Below, in pieces: positions 7,927-17,652 of a DNA stretch of 64,000 nucleotides. Location: the NCBI RefSeq assembly GCF_002920615.1, contig NZ_PQSU01000029.1:62001-126000 (forward strand), in the 5' to 3' direction. The notes beneath the pieces were generated by a model, which worked only from the letters and a program-made list of their open reading frames with translations, was not told the origin of the DNA and made no database searches. Position numbers and translations under genes: made by a program. Source of the stretch: Streptomyces sp. Ru62. GTDB lineage: Bacteria; Actinomycetota; Actinomycetes; Streptomycetales; Streptomycetaceae. Numbering within the stretch: the first letter of the stretch is position 1; every line of letters begins with the position of its first letter.

Positions 7927-9116
7927 TGGCCGACGAGCAGTACAAGTGGCTGAACCGTGAGACGGCGGAACGCCTGCTGCGCGGTGAGTCACCGGAAGCC
8001 GTCGACCCCTCCGCCCGTGACCAGGCAGAACGTCTTTCCCGGGCGCTCGGCGCGCTGTCCGCGGAGGCGGCCGCCGCCCCCGGTGAACTCCCCGGCGAGC
8101 AGGCCGCCCTGGCCGCGTTCCGCAAGGCCCGCGAGGCCGCCGAGGCGGAGCGCACCGCCGCCGCGCACGCCCCCGCCGCCCCCCGTCCCCCGGCACGAGG
8201 CGCCGACGCCGGTCTGGTCCGCATCGGCGCCCCGGCCCGTACCGGAATCCGGGCCCGGCGCCCCCGCTGGGCCCGCCCGGTGCGCCTGGCCCTCGCCGCG
8301 GCGGTGGCCGCGGGCACGGTCGGCGGCGTCGCCGTGGCCGCCGGCAGCGGAGTGCTGCCCACGCCGTTCGGTGACGACCACCCCCGCCCCGCCACCTCCG
8401 TCTCTCCCGGCGCGACCACCGGACAGCCGCTCACCTCGCCGTCCGCACCGGGCGGCGCGACGGGCACCGGTGCACCGGACGGCGGTACGCCAGGGCATCG
8501 CGGCGGCACCGACGACGAGGCCGCGGGGACGGACGACGGCCGGAACCCCGTCCCCGGCTCCGGCGCCCCCTCCGCGACGACAGGCACCGGGTGGCTCGGC
8601 GCAACCGCTGCCTGTCGTGCGCTGCGGGACGGCAAGGACCTGGACACCGGCCGCAGGAGCGCGCTGGAACACCTGGCGGGCGGCCCCGGCCGCGTGACCA
8701 CGTACTGCAAGGTGCTGCTGAGCGCCGGTGACTCCACCTCCGGCGGCACGGGCGGCGGGAACAACGGCGGCGGGAACACCACCGGCCAGGGCTCGGACAA
8801 CAGCAAGGGCGGGGGCAAGGACGGCGGCAAGGGCAACGGCAAGGGCAAGGGCGACGACGGCCCCGCCGACCCGGGCGGCGGCAAGGGCAACGGCCAGGGC
8901 GGCGGCAAGGGCAACGGCCAGGGCGGAGACAAGGGCAACGGCGAAGGCGGCGGCAAGGGCAGTGGTCAGGGCGGAGACAAGGACGGCGGCAAGGGCGGTG
9001 GCCGGCACCACGGCGGCGCCGACCCCGCTCCCTCGGCCTTCGCGCCCGCGCACCGCGGCACACCCGGGAACGGCTCCACGACCCCGTCACCGACTCCGAC
9101 CTACACCGCGCTCTGA
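7926..9116 (+). CDS. Single-pass membrane protein coupled to ECF sigma (possible anti-sigma)
   Basis: 396 residues. The cytoplasmic N-terminus (EQYKWLNRETAERLLRGE, then a charged helix AALAAFRKAREAAEAE) is followed by a basic patch and a membrane helix near residues 120-142. A Thr/Pro/Gly linker comes next, then the two-Cys module (ACRALRDGKDLDTG through TTYC). A tail of over 100 residues consists of Gly/Lys/Asn/Gln/Asp repeats of the type KGNGQGGG. The paired sigma gene overlaps it by one base. ATG 7926 is chosen over GTG 7923; AAGGAC lies upstream. The tail is probably extracytoplasmic. The role as sigma regulator is inferred. Confidence 0.78.
   Translation: MADEQYKWLNRETAERLLRGESPEAVDPSARDQAERLSRALGALSAEAAAAPGELPGEQAALAAFRKAREAAEAERTAAAHAPAAPRPPARGADAGLVRIGAPARTGIRARRPRWARPVRLALAAAVAAGTVGGVAVAAGSGVLPTPFGDDHPRPATSVSPGATTGQPLTSPSAPGGATGTGAPDGGTPGHRGGTDDEAAGTDDGRNPVPGSGAPSATTGTGWLGATAACRALRDGKDLDTGRRSALEHLAGGPGRVTTYCKVLLSAGDSTSGGTGGGNNGGGNTTGQGSDNSKGGGKDGGKGNGKGKGDDGPADPGGGKGNGQGGGKGNGQGGDKGNGEGGGKGSGQGGDKDGGKGGGRHHGGADPAPSAFAPAHRGTPGNGSTTPSPTPTYTAL
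8883..8978 (+). repeat. 24-bp coding repeats (KGNGQGG[G/D])
   Basis: Four consecutive 24-bp units start at 8883, 8907, 8931 and 8955, with further degenerate copies on both sides. They encode an eight-residue Lys-Gly-Asn-Gly motif in the tail of the membrane protein and are a likely site of length variation between strains. Confidence 0.85.
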
Positions 9117-9153
9117 TCGACGCCACCCCATCTGACCTGCGATTTCGAGGTCA

Positions 9154-9168
9154 CCGAAATTTTTTCGG
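9154..9168 (+). terminator. Short A/T-centred hairpin
   Basis: CCGAAATTTTTTCGG forms a 6-bp stem with a TTT loop, 37 bases after the membrane-protein gene and between convergent genes. It stands out in G/C-rich surroundings. Confidence 0.45.
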
Positions 9169-9362
9169 CGCGAGGTGTGACGTTTCTGGAGCCCGTGACG
9201 CAGTAATGAGTGAGCCGACTGGTCATCGGCCGTCGCACGGAGCCGGGGTTCCCCCCGTACCCGCGGCTCGTGCACCTGGCGCGGGCGGGACACGTTCCCC
9301 CGGTCCCGCCCGCGCCCCGCAACGCACAGCCCCCGGCATCGAACAGCCCCCGGCAGGGCGTC

Positions 9363-10256
9363 TCACCGGGACACGACGACCTTGTCGCCGATCCTCACCT
9401 GCGCGAAGAGCCGGGCGATCGCCGTCTCGTCCCGGACGTTGACGCATCCGTGGGAACCGCCCGCGTAGCCGCGCGCCGCGAAGTCGTAGGAGTAGTGGAC
9501 CGCCTGGCCACCGCTGAAGAACATCGCGTACGGCATCGGCGAGTGGTAGAGGGTCGACACATGGTGCCGTGACTTCCAGTAGACGGTGAACACTCCTTCG
9601 CGGGTCGGGGTGTACTGCGCGCCGAACCGCACCGCCATCGTCGACAGGGTCCGTCCGTCGACCATCCAGCGCAGGGTCCGGCTGGTCTTGCTGATGCACA
9701 GCGCCCGTCCGGTCAGACAGCGCGGATCCGCTGCGGCGGCCGGCTGAGCGGCCCCCGGATACAGCTCCCCCCTGCCCGGCGGACGGGTCATCGCCACCAG
9801 CCGCTGCCAGGTGACGGCGTCCGTCGCGCCGGTCCGGGGCAGTCCGCGCTTGCCCTGGAAGCCCTTGACGGCCTGCTCGGTCGGGCCGTCGTACGACCCG
9901 GTCGGCCCCACGGCCAGCCAGGCCACCTGGCGCAGCCGCGCCTGGAGTTCCCGCACGGCCGGCCCGTCGTCCCCGCGCGACCACAGCACCCGCGGCGCGG
10001 GCACGGCGGGCGCGGTGGGCGTGACGCTCGGCGTGGCGGCCGGCATGGCCGTCGGCGGGGTGGCCGGCGCCGTCCGGGCGGTGCCGGGCCCCGGACTGTT
10101 CCGGGCGGTGCCGGGACCTGGGCTGCCCGGCAGCTCCACGTGCACCGGCAGGCCTTGTTTCCCATCGGCGCCCGCCGGCTGCACGGTGCACCCGCAGAGC
10201 GCGGCGAGTGCGGCGGCCGAGGCGAGCAGAGCGGCAGATCTCCCCGGGATCCTCAT
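9363..10256 (-). CDS. L,D-transpeptidase lipoprotein with peptidoglycan-binding domain
   Basis: 297 residues. A signal peptide ends in the lipobox-like LCGC (Cys near 22), then a Pro/Thr linker. A peptidoglycan-binding_1 domain lies near 90-155 (AVRELQARLRQVAWL ... VKGFQGKRGL). A YkuD catalytic domain follows, with the active-site motif SHGCVNVRD near the C-terminus and an upstream His in QAVHYSYD. Such enzymes make 3-3 peptide crosslinks or attach proteins to peptidoglycan at the outer membrane face. ATG 10256 is chosen because GGGGAAG precedes it and the signal peptide begins there. It is divergent from the mutase gene. Confidence 0.92.
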   Translation of the reverse strand: MRIPGRSAALLASAAALAALCGCTVQPAGADGKQGLPVHVELPGSPGPGTARNSPGPGTARTAPATPPTAMPAATPSVTPTAPAVPAPRVLWSRGDDGPAVRELQARLRQVAWLAVGPTGSYDGPTEQAVKGFQGKRGLPRTGATDAVTWQRLVAMTRPPGRGELYPGAAQPAAAADPRCLTGRALCISKTSRTLRWMVDGRTLSTMAVRFGAQYTPTREGVFTVYWKSRHHVSTLYHSPMPYAMFFSGGQAVHYSYDFAARGYAGGSHGCVNVRDETAIARLFAQVRIGDKVVVSR

Positions 10257-10337
10257 GCCCGGGATGCTTCCCCGCGTGACCGCCGCCGAACTACGGGGCA
10301 TGGTGAGGAGTACCCGTTCCACCGCACGGAGGCAGCG

Positions 10338-11930
<1,593 letters not shown>

Positions 11931-11993
11931 GGTCCCGGGCGCTCTTCCGGACCGGGAGGGCCGAGTGTCGTACCCGCGTGCGACACTCCCTCC

Positions 11994-12638
11994 ATGTTCG
12001 GCGTCATCGACCTCCCCACCTATCTCGCGGGCCTGATCCTGATCGTGCTGCTGCCCGGCCCCAACTCCCTCTACGTCCTGTCCGTGGCCGCCCGCCGCGG
12101 TGTGCGGGCCGGTTACACGGCCGCCGCCGGTGTGTGGTGCGGGGACACCGTGCTGATGACGCTGTCCGCCGCCGGGGTCGCCTCGCTGCTCCAGGGGAAC
12201 GCGCTGCTGTTCGGGATCGTCAAGTACGCCGGTGCCGGATACCTGAGCTGGCTGGCGATCGGCATGCTGCGGGCCGCCCGGCAGATGTGGCGGACCCGGC
12301 GGGAGCGGGCCGTCGAGGAGGCCGCGCCGGCCCAGGGCACCGACGAGCGGCCCTTCCGCCGCGCCCTCGTCGTCAGCCTCTTCAACCCCAAGGCGATCCT
12401 CTTCTTCGTCGCCTTCTTCGTGCAGTTCGTCGACCCGGACTACGCGTATCCGGCCCTGTCCTTCGTCGTCCTCGGCGCCCTCGCCCAGCTGGCCAGTTTC
12501 CTGTACCTCAGCGCCCTGATATTCAGCGGCACGCGGCTGGCCGCGGCGTTCCGGCGGCGCAAGGGGCTGTCGGCCACCGCCACGTCGGCGGCGGGGGCGC
12601 TGTTCCTGGGGTTCGCGGTGAAGCTCTCGCTCGCCTGA
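11994..12638 (+). CDS. LysE/LeuE-family amino acid exporter
   Basis: 214 residues, six predicted membrane helices. The family hallmark is LPGPNSLYVLSVAARRGVRAG near residues 20-40, and SLFNPKAILFFVAFFVQFV near 125 matches the second conserved segment of LysE/RhtB transporters. The family exports amino acids or derivatives (lysine, leucine, homoserine); the substrate cannot be deduced here. It is probably transcribed on its own or with the preceding mutase gene. Confidence 0.9.
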   Translation: MFGVIDLPTYLAGLILIVLLPGPNSLYVLSVAARRGVRAGYTAAAGVWCGDTVLMTLSAAGVASLLQGNALLFGIVKYAGAGYLSWLAIGMLRAARQMWRTRRERAVEEAAPAQGTDERPFRRALVVSLFNPKAILFFVAFFVQFVDPDYAYPALSFVVLGALAQLASFLYLSALIFSGTRLAAAFRRRKGLSATATSAAGALFLGFAVKLSLA

Positions 12639-12685
12639 TCGCTCGCTGGAATCGCCGGAGAGGGGCATGTTCTCGGGCGCGGGTG

Positions 12686-12722
12686 CCTGGGGGCTGGTCG
12701 TGCAGTACCCCGCGCCCCCAGG
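12686..12722 (+). terminator. Bidirectional terminator, Streptomyces interspersed-repeat type
   Basis: CCTGGGGGC (12686-12694) pairs with GCCCCCAGG (12714-12722). It lies between the convergent LysE and monooxygenase genes. The enclosed sequence, GGGGGCTGGTCGTGCAGTAC, resembles a repeat that I recall being scattered through Streptomyces genomes. Confidence 0.7.
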
Positions 12723-12732
12723 GGGTTTCGCC

Positions 12733-14115
12733 CTATGACGTTGTGAAATCTCCTGTTTTCTTCGCGTAGTCCCGCAGGTCCTCCGTCGTCTCTCCCGCCC
12801 AGCCCACATAGCCGTCCGGGCGGATCAGGAAGACGCCCTCGCCGTATGACCGCGGGGCCGTGGGGAGCGAGCGCACCCCCGCCATCGTCGCTCCCAGCAG
12901 TGTCCAGTGGGGGCCCCGGAACGCGTCGAAGAGGCGGACGCCTGCCACCGTGCCGTCCGGGGCGCGGTCGCCCGCGCGGAGGCCCTCCGTCTTCCCGCGC
13001 GTGTCCACGCTGAGGGACGACTCCCGGTAGCCCAGGCCGAGTTGTACCGTCGCCCGGCCCCGCTCGATCTCTCCCCGGTGGACCCCCGTCGTCAGGTCCA
13101 GCATGGCGGCGGCGTTCGCGCGGCGCTCCTCCTCGTAGGTGTCCAGCAGGGCTTTCGGAGCTCCGCCCCGGAGCACCGCGCCCAGCTTCCAGCCGAGGTT
13201 GTAGGCGTCCTGGACGCTGGTGTTCAGGCCCTGGCCGCCCGCCGGGGAGTGGATGTGGGCCGCGTCGCCGGCGAGGAAGACCCGGCCCGCCCGGAACCGG
13301 TCCGCCAGGGCGGCGCGCGGGCGGAAGCCGGAGGCCCAGCGCAGCTCCGTGACGGCGTCCGCGTCCAGGTGCGTGCGGGTGGCGACCAGCTCGCGCACGC
13401 CGTCCAGGGACAGGTCGACCTCGTCCGCCTCCGGCAGGCGTGCCTGGAGTTGGAAGCAGTCCGTGCCGGCGAGCGGGCAGAGGGCGACGCCGCTGCCGCC
13501 GGTCCCCGGGAACGTGTGCCAGTGGTCCCGGTCCAGGCCCCGCACCCGTACGTCCGCCACCAGGAACGGCACCGGATCGACCGTCTCCCCGGTCATGCCC
13601 ACGCCCAGTGCGCGCCGGACCGCCGAGCGACCGCCGTCCGCCGCCACCACGTAGGCCGCGCGGAGGGTCGTACCGTCGGCGCACGACACCGTCACGCCCT
13701 CGGCGTCCTGTGTCAGACCGGTCACCTCCCGGCCGAAGACGACCCGGCCTCTCCCGTACCGTTCGGTCAGCCGTGTGTACAGCACCTCCTGCGTCCGCCA
13801 CTGCGCGACCATCAGCGGATCGGTGTACGGCGTGCCCTCGTCCGCCGGGATCTCCTCGAACATCGGCTGTTCGCCGAGCCGCTCGCCGTCCTTCCAGATC
13901 AGCCGGGGCGGGTAGGGGCCGCCGGCCGCCCGGATCGCGTCCAGGACGCCCAGGTCGGCGAAGACTTCCTGGGTGCGGGGCTGGATCCCCTTGCCGCGCG
14001 AGCCGGGGAAGAGCGCCTCCGCCCGCTCCACCACCAGCGCGTCCACCCCGCGCCGGGCGAGGTCCAGGGCCAGCGTCAAGCCCGTCGGGCCCGCGCCCAC
14101 GATCAGTACATCCAT
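12733..14115 (-). CDS. FAD-dependent aromatic monooxygenase (PheA/TfdB, PHBH-like)
   Basis: 460 residues. The N-terminal FAD-binding motif is MDVLIVGAGPTGLTLALDLA. A DG segment (VVAADGGRSAVRRALG) and the second FAD motif FLAGDAAHIHSPAGGQGLN follow at typical spacing, then a C-terminal thioredoxin-like part. The family hydroxylates phenols, polyketides or antibiotics; tetracycline- and rifamycin-inactivating enzymes belong here. Divergence from a TetR regulator with a shared operator region suggests induction by a small aromatic compound, possibly for detoxification. ATG 14115 has AAGGAG upstream; an adjacent GTG at 14118 is an alternative. The substrate is unknown. Confidence 0.88.
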   Translation of the reverse strand: MDVLIVGAGPTGLTLALDLARRGVDALVVERAEALFPGSRGKGIQPRTQEVFADLGVLDAIRAAGGPYPPRLIWKDGERLGEQPMFEEIPADEGTPYTDPLMVAQWRTQEVLYTRLTERYGRGRVVFGREVTGLTQDAEGVTVSCADGTTLRAAYVVAADGGRSAVRRALGVGMTGETVDPVPFLVADVRVRGLDRDHWHTFPGTGGSGVALCPLAGTDCFQLQARLPEADEVDLSLDGVRELVATRTHLDADAVTELRWASGFRPRAALADRFRAGRVFLAGDAAHIHSPAGGQGLNTSVQDAYNLGWKLGAVLRGGAPKALLDTYEEERRANAAAMLDLTTGVHRGEIERGRATVQLGLGYRESSLSVDTRGKTEGLRAGDRAPDGTVAGVRLFDAFRGPHWTLLGATMAGVRSLPTAPRSYGEGVFLIRPDGYVGWAGETTEDLRDYAKKTGDFTTS

Positions 14116-14125
14116 CACATCTCTC

Positions 14126-14140
14126 CTTAACGTCGTTAAG
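14126..14140 (+). promoter_or_regulatory. TetR operator 1 (overlaps monooxygenase ribosome-binding site)
   Basis: CTTAACGTCGTTAAG, a perfect palindrome about its central base. It abuts the AAGGAG of the monooxygenase gene and matches the second site 37 bp away except for one base. Binding by the adjacent TetR protein is inferred. Confidence 0.8.
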
Positions 14141-14162
14141 TGGCGTCGTCGCCGAGCGTGCC

Positions 14163-14177
14163 CTTAACGTTGTTAAG
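14163..14177 (+). promoter_or_regulatory. TetR operator 2 (upstream of tetR)
   Basis: CTTAACGTTGTTAAG lies nine bases before the tetR start codon. Its position suggests autorepression. The two operators are 37 bp apart centre to centre, about 3.5 helical turns. Confidence 0.8.
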
Positions 14178-14186
14178 CTGTCAAGC

Positions 14187-14837
14187 GTGAGTTCCGAGAA
14201 GCGCGCACCCCTGGACCGTGCACGAGTCGCCGACACCGCGCTGCGGCTGCTGAACGAGGTCGGTCTGGACGGGCTGACCCTGCGCGCCATCGCCCGTGAG
14301 CTGGACGTCAAGGCACCCGCCCTGTACTGGCACTTCAAGGACAAGCAGGCGCTGCTGGACGAGATGGCGACGGAGATGTACCGGCGGATGGTGGCCGGGG
14401 CCGTCCTCGATCCCGCCGACACCTGGCGGGAGCGGCTGCTGAAGACCCAGCGCGGGCTGCGGGCCGCGCTGCTCGGCTACCGCGACGGGGCCAAGGTGTT
14501 CAGCGGCTCCCGTTTCACGGGCACCGAGCACGCCCGGGAGCTGGAGGCGAACCTGCGGGTGCTGACGGACGCCGGCCTCAGCCTCGCGCAGGCGGTCGGC
14601 GCGGGCCGGGCGGTGCACGCGTACACCCTCGGCTTCGTCACCGAGGAGCAGGGCGTGCGGCCCCTCCCGGGCGAGCGCCGGGAGGGGTACGACATCGAGG
14701 AACGCGCCCGGCGCATGGCCGGCTTCCCGCTCGCGGCGGAGGCGGGGAAGCTGCTCTTCGACGACTACGACCGGCAGTTCGAGGAGGGGCTGGCGCTGGT
14801 CGTCGCCGGCATCGGGGCGCGGTACGGGATCAGCTGA
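14187..14837 (+). CDS. TetR-family repressor with tetracycline-repressor-like C-terminal domain
   Basis: 216 residues. The N-terminal helix-turn-helix is GLDGLTLRAIARELDVKAPALYWHFKDKQALLDEMA (residues ~24-60, quoted in pieces: TLRAIARELDV and APALYWHFKDKQALL). The all-helical ligand-binding part resembles the TetR_C class, with HAYTLGFVTEEQG near residue 145. It is divergent from the flavin monooxygenase, with paired palindromes between them, so it most likely represses both. The start is GTG 14187. Its 3' end overlaps the convergent acyltransferase gene by eight bases. Confidence 0.9.
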   Translation: MSSEKRAPLDRARVADTALRLLNEVGLDGLTLRAIARELDVKAPALYWHFKDKQALLDEMATEMYRRMVAGAVLDPADTWRERLLKTQRGLRAALLGYRDGAKVFSGSRFTGTEHARELEANLRVLTDAGLSLAQAVGAGRAVHAYTLGFVTEEQGVRPLPGERREGYDIEERARRMAGFPLAAEAGKLLFDDYDRQFEEGLALVVAGIGARYGIS

Positions 14838-15984
14838 GGGCGGTCGTCGCGGGCGTACGGGCCTTCTTCAGCGCCCGCTTCAGCCGGGGGCCGAACGGCT
14901 TCTCCACGAACCGGTGGATCAGCCACGCCAGCGCCAGCATGCCCAGCACGGTCACGGCGAGCGTCGGCCACGGCGACAGCCCGAGCCCCCGGTGCAGCAC
15001 CCGGATGACGAACCAGCCCAGGTGCTCGTGGACCAGGTAGAACGGGTACGTCAGCGCGCCGGCCGTGACCAGCCAGCGCCAGGAGGCCCACCGGGTCCAG
15101 CCCACCGCCACCGCGGCCACGGCGGCGAAGGCGAGGGTGACGACGGCGATGATGACGTACGGGCTGCGGTGGAAGTCGCCCTGCGCGCCGGCGTGCCACA
15201 GGCTCTGGGTGGCGGTGCTCTGTCCCAGCAGCCAGGACACCGCGACGATGCCCCACAGCAGCAGGTCGCCGCCGAAGCGGTGGATCAGGTACAGGGCCAG
15301 GCCGCCGACGAAGAACGGGGCGTACTCGGGCATGACCAACTGGTCGGTGAGCGCGTTGCCGGAGGTGCGGCACACCACCGCCGCCAGCGTCCACACGCAG
15401 CAGAAGAGCACCACCCGGCGGTAGGTGACACCCCGTAGGACGACGAACAGGGCGAACAGGGCGTAGAAGCGGACCTCCACCCAGAGCGTCCAGCAGACGC
15501 CGAGGACGCGGGTGGCGCCCATCGGCTGCTGCAGCATCGTCAGGTTGACCAGGAACTCGTCCGGCCGGACCGGGTGGACGACCACGGGCAGCACCACGGC
15601 CGCGGCGGTGACCAGCACCAGCGCGACCCAGTAGGCGGGGTAGAGGCGGGCGACCCGGGAACGGAAGAAGTCGCCGAGGGAGCGGCCCCAACTGCTCATG
15701 CAGATCACGAAGCCGCTGATGACGAAGAAGAACTGCACGCCCAGACAGCCGTAGGTGGCCATCCGGGACAGGGTCGGGAAGACATGGGCCGGGCTCTGGT
15801 GCCAGGACGCGGAGACCGGGCCGCCGCGTCCGGCGTAGTGGTAGAGGCAGACCATCAGCGCGGCCAGCAGCCGCAGTCCGTCCAAGGCGTGCAGACGGTT
15901 CTGGCGTTCATGGGCCGTTCCGCGGGCCGGGGGCGCGGGCACGGCGGCGAGGACGGGGGAGGAAACAGGCATGGTTCTCGGCAC
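14830..15984 (-). CDS. Membrane acyltransferase 3 (OafA/YrhL type)
   Basis: 384 residues with about ten membrane helices. It begins with the acyltransferase-3 signature LHALDGLRLLAALMVCLYHY (catalytic His in CLYHY), followed by FFVISGFVICMSSWGRS and RVARLYPAYW. The family O-acylates (usually acetylates) surface sugars or secondary metabolites on the outer face. It is divergent from the nonulosonate cluster, so it could decorate that polymer, but this is only positional evidence. The start is uncertain: GTG 15984 or ATG 15972. Confidence 0.88.
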   Translation of the reverse strand: MPRTMPVSSPVLAAVPAPPARGTAHERQNRLHALDGLRLLAALMVCLYHYAGRGGPVSASWHQSPAHVFPTLSRMATYGCLGVQFFFVISGFVICMSSWGRSLGDFFRSRVARLYPAYWVALVLVTAAAVVLPVVVHPVRPDEFLVNLTMLQQPMGATRVLGVCWTLWVEVRFYALFALFVVLRGVTYRRVVLFCCVWTLAAVVCRTSGNALTDQLVMPEYAPFFVGGLALYLIHRFGGDLLLWGIVAVSWLLGQSTATQSLWHAGAQGDFHRSPYVIIAVVTLAFAAVAAVAVGWTRWASWRWLVTAGALTYPFYLVHEHLGWFVIRVLHRGLGLSPWPTLAVTVLGMLALAWLIHRFVEKPFGPRLKRALKKARTPATTALS

Positions 15985-16194
15985 CCAACCCGACTGGCGT
16001 TAATCGTCTTCGTCTTTCTGGTGAAGATCTGACTCCAAGAGCAATCGTTTCATCAGCACCTGGACGAATCACAGAAACGACTTGGTTGACAAGCCAACGA
16101 TTCGCTTGCCGGACCAAATTCGTTCACCTGCCAGTCGTTTTACCTTCCTAGTTTCTCCATCCCCCCCACGTTTCGGTCAAAGAACAGGAGAGCT

Positions 16195-17652
16195 ATGACA
16201 AGGGTCCAAGCCCGGCGGGCACCCGTGCGTGGAGGGGAGCTCGACGACTGCCTGCGCGCCTGCGCCGTGCACAGCGGCAAACTCGTCGGCAGCCTCGACC
16301 GCCGCCGCACGGAACTGGCCGAGCAACTGCGCAAGGTCCTCGTCGTCGTCAGCACCACCGGCGTCACCGCCCCCGCGCCCGCCCCGCCCACTGGGGCGAC
16401 CGCCCTGCTCAAGCGGGCCGTGAAGGGCACCGCCGCCCCGTCAAGCGGGATCACCGGCGAACTGCTGGACGCCCTGCTGGCCGCCGGCAACAAGGCCCTG
16501 GAGTGCGGTTACGACGACGAACTGCACCTCGCCCTGCGGATCGGCGACACCGTCCTCGCCCACCGCAAGAACTCCCGCGCCGGCTGGCGGCTGCGCGCCC
16601 GCGTCCTGGAGGCGCTCGGCGAGGAGCAGGAGGCCGTCGCCGCCTACGAGCGCTACCTGGAACTGACCACCGAGGACGGATTCGGTGTCGCCGCCCGCGT
16701 CACCGGGCTGCGCCGGGCCGCCGAAAGCGAACGTGAACTGCTCGGCCTGCTGCGCCGCCAGTGCCCGCGCGCCACCGACTTCGCCGCCGGGCCCGCCACC
16801 GACGTCTGGGCCGAGGGCCTCGCCCTGCACGCCGCCGGCGACTGGGCGGCGGCCGAACCCCGGCTGGTCGGCGCGCTGCTCGCGCTCGCCGCCGATCAGG
16901 CCCCGGTCGCCGACCGGCAGGAACTCCTCAGCCAGTACCTGGACCTGCGCACCGGCATCCCCGGCGGCGACCTCGCCGAAGTCATCGCCCTCTACGCCGA
17001 GCAGCGCCGCGTCCGGATGCGCGGGCCCGTCGCCGACCCCACGATCGGCGGGGTCCGCTGGATCAGCCTCGGCGAGTTCCGCAACCAGATCGCCGGCAAG
17101 TCGATCTGCCTGATCGCCAACTCCGGCCGCGTCGGCGAGAGCGGCATGGGCGCCGAGATCGACGACTACGACCTCGTCGTCCGTTTCAACTCGTACCGGA
17201 TCGACCCGAAGCACACCGGCAGCCGTACCGACATCCACACCACCATCCACAAGCACGCCTTCAACTGGGACAAGCCGGTGACCACCCGGCTCGTCTTCGG
17301 CGGGGTCTCCGGCGACTGGAAGCACAGCCTGCGCAACCGCCTGGTGCCCGGCGCCCAGCAGTACCTCGGCGACGAGTCGCTGCGCTGGCCCGTCCGCAAC
17401 CTCGGCCGCCTCGGCACCGACGCCTGGCCGTCCATCCCGACCACCGGCTTCAACATGTCCTGGCTGCTGGACTTCCTCGACGTCAGCCCCCGGCTCGATC
17501 TGATCGGGTTCGACTTCTACGAGTCCGGTGCCTACCGGGTGCCCGAGGCGATGAAGCTCGCCATCACCTCCGTGCACGAATACACCAGCGAGAAGGCATG
17601 GGTCATGGACCGGGCCCAGAGCGTCACCGACATGAGGATCTCCCTGCGATGA
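16195..17652 (+). CDS. Eukaryotic-type (GT29-like) sialyltransferase with helical-repeat N-terminus
   Basis: 485 residues. Residues ~1-290 are helical with TPR-like repeats (KNSRAGWRLRARVLEALG, VAAYERYLELT). The C-terminal ~185 residues carry all three sialylmotifs. The L motif is at ~303-350 (ICLIANSGRVGESG, EIDDYDLVVRFNSYRI). The S motif is at ~415-435 (PTTGFNMSWLLDFL, then GFDFYESG). The VS motif is HEYTSEK with His461. GT29 enzymes transfer sialic acid from CMP-sialate; here the donor is probably the CMP-nonulosonate made by this cluster. No signal peptide, so presumably cytoplasmic. ATG 16195 follows CAGGAGAGCT. The next gene overlaps by four bases (ATGA). Confidence 0.85.
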   Translation: MTRVQARRAPVRGGELDDCLRACAVHSGKLVGSLDRRRTELAEQLRKVLVVVSTTGVTAPAPAPPTGATALLKRAVKGTAAPSSGITGELLDALLAAGNKALECGYDDELHLALRIGDTVLAHRKNSRAGWRLRARVLEALGEEQEAVAAYERYLELTTEDGFGVAARVTGLRRAAESERELLGLLRRQCPRATDFAAGPATDVWAEGLALHAAGDWAAAEPRLVGALLALAADQAPVADRQELLSQYLDLRTGIPGGDLAEVIALYAEQRRVRMRGPVADPTIGGVRWISLGEFRNQIAGKSICLIANSGRVGESGMGAEIDDYDLVVRFNSYRIDPKHTGSRTDIHTTIHKHAFNWDKPVTTRLVFGGVSGDWKHSLRNRLVPGAQQYLGDESLRWPVRNLGRLGTDAWPSIPTTGFNMSWLLDFLDVSPRLDLIGFDFYESGAYRVPEAMKLAITSVHEYTSEKAWVMDRAQSVTDMRISLR

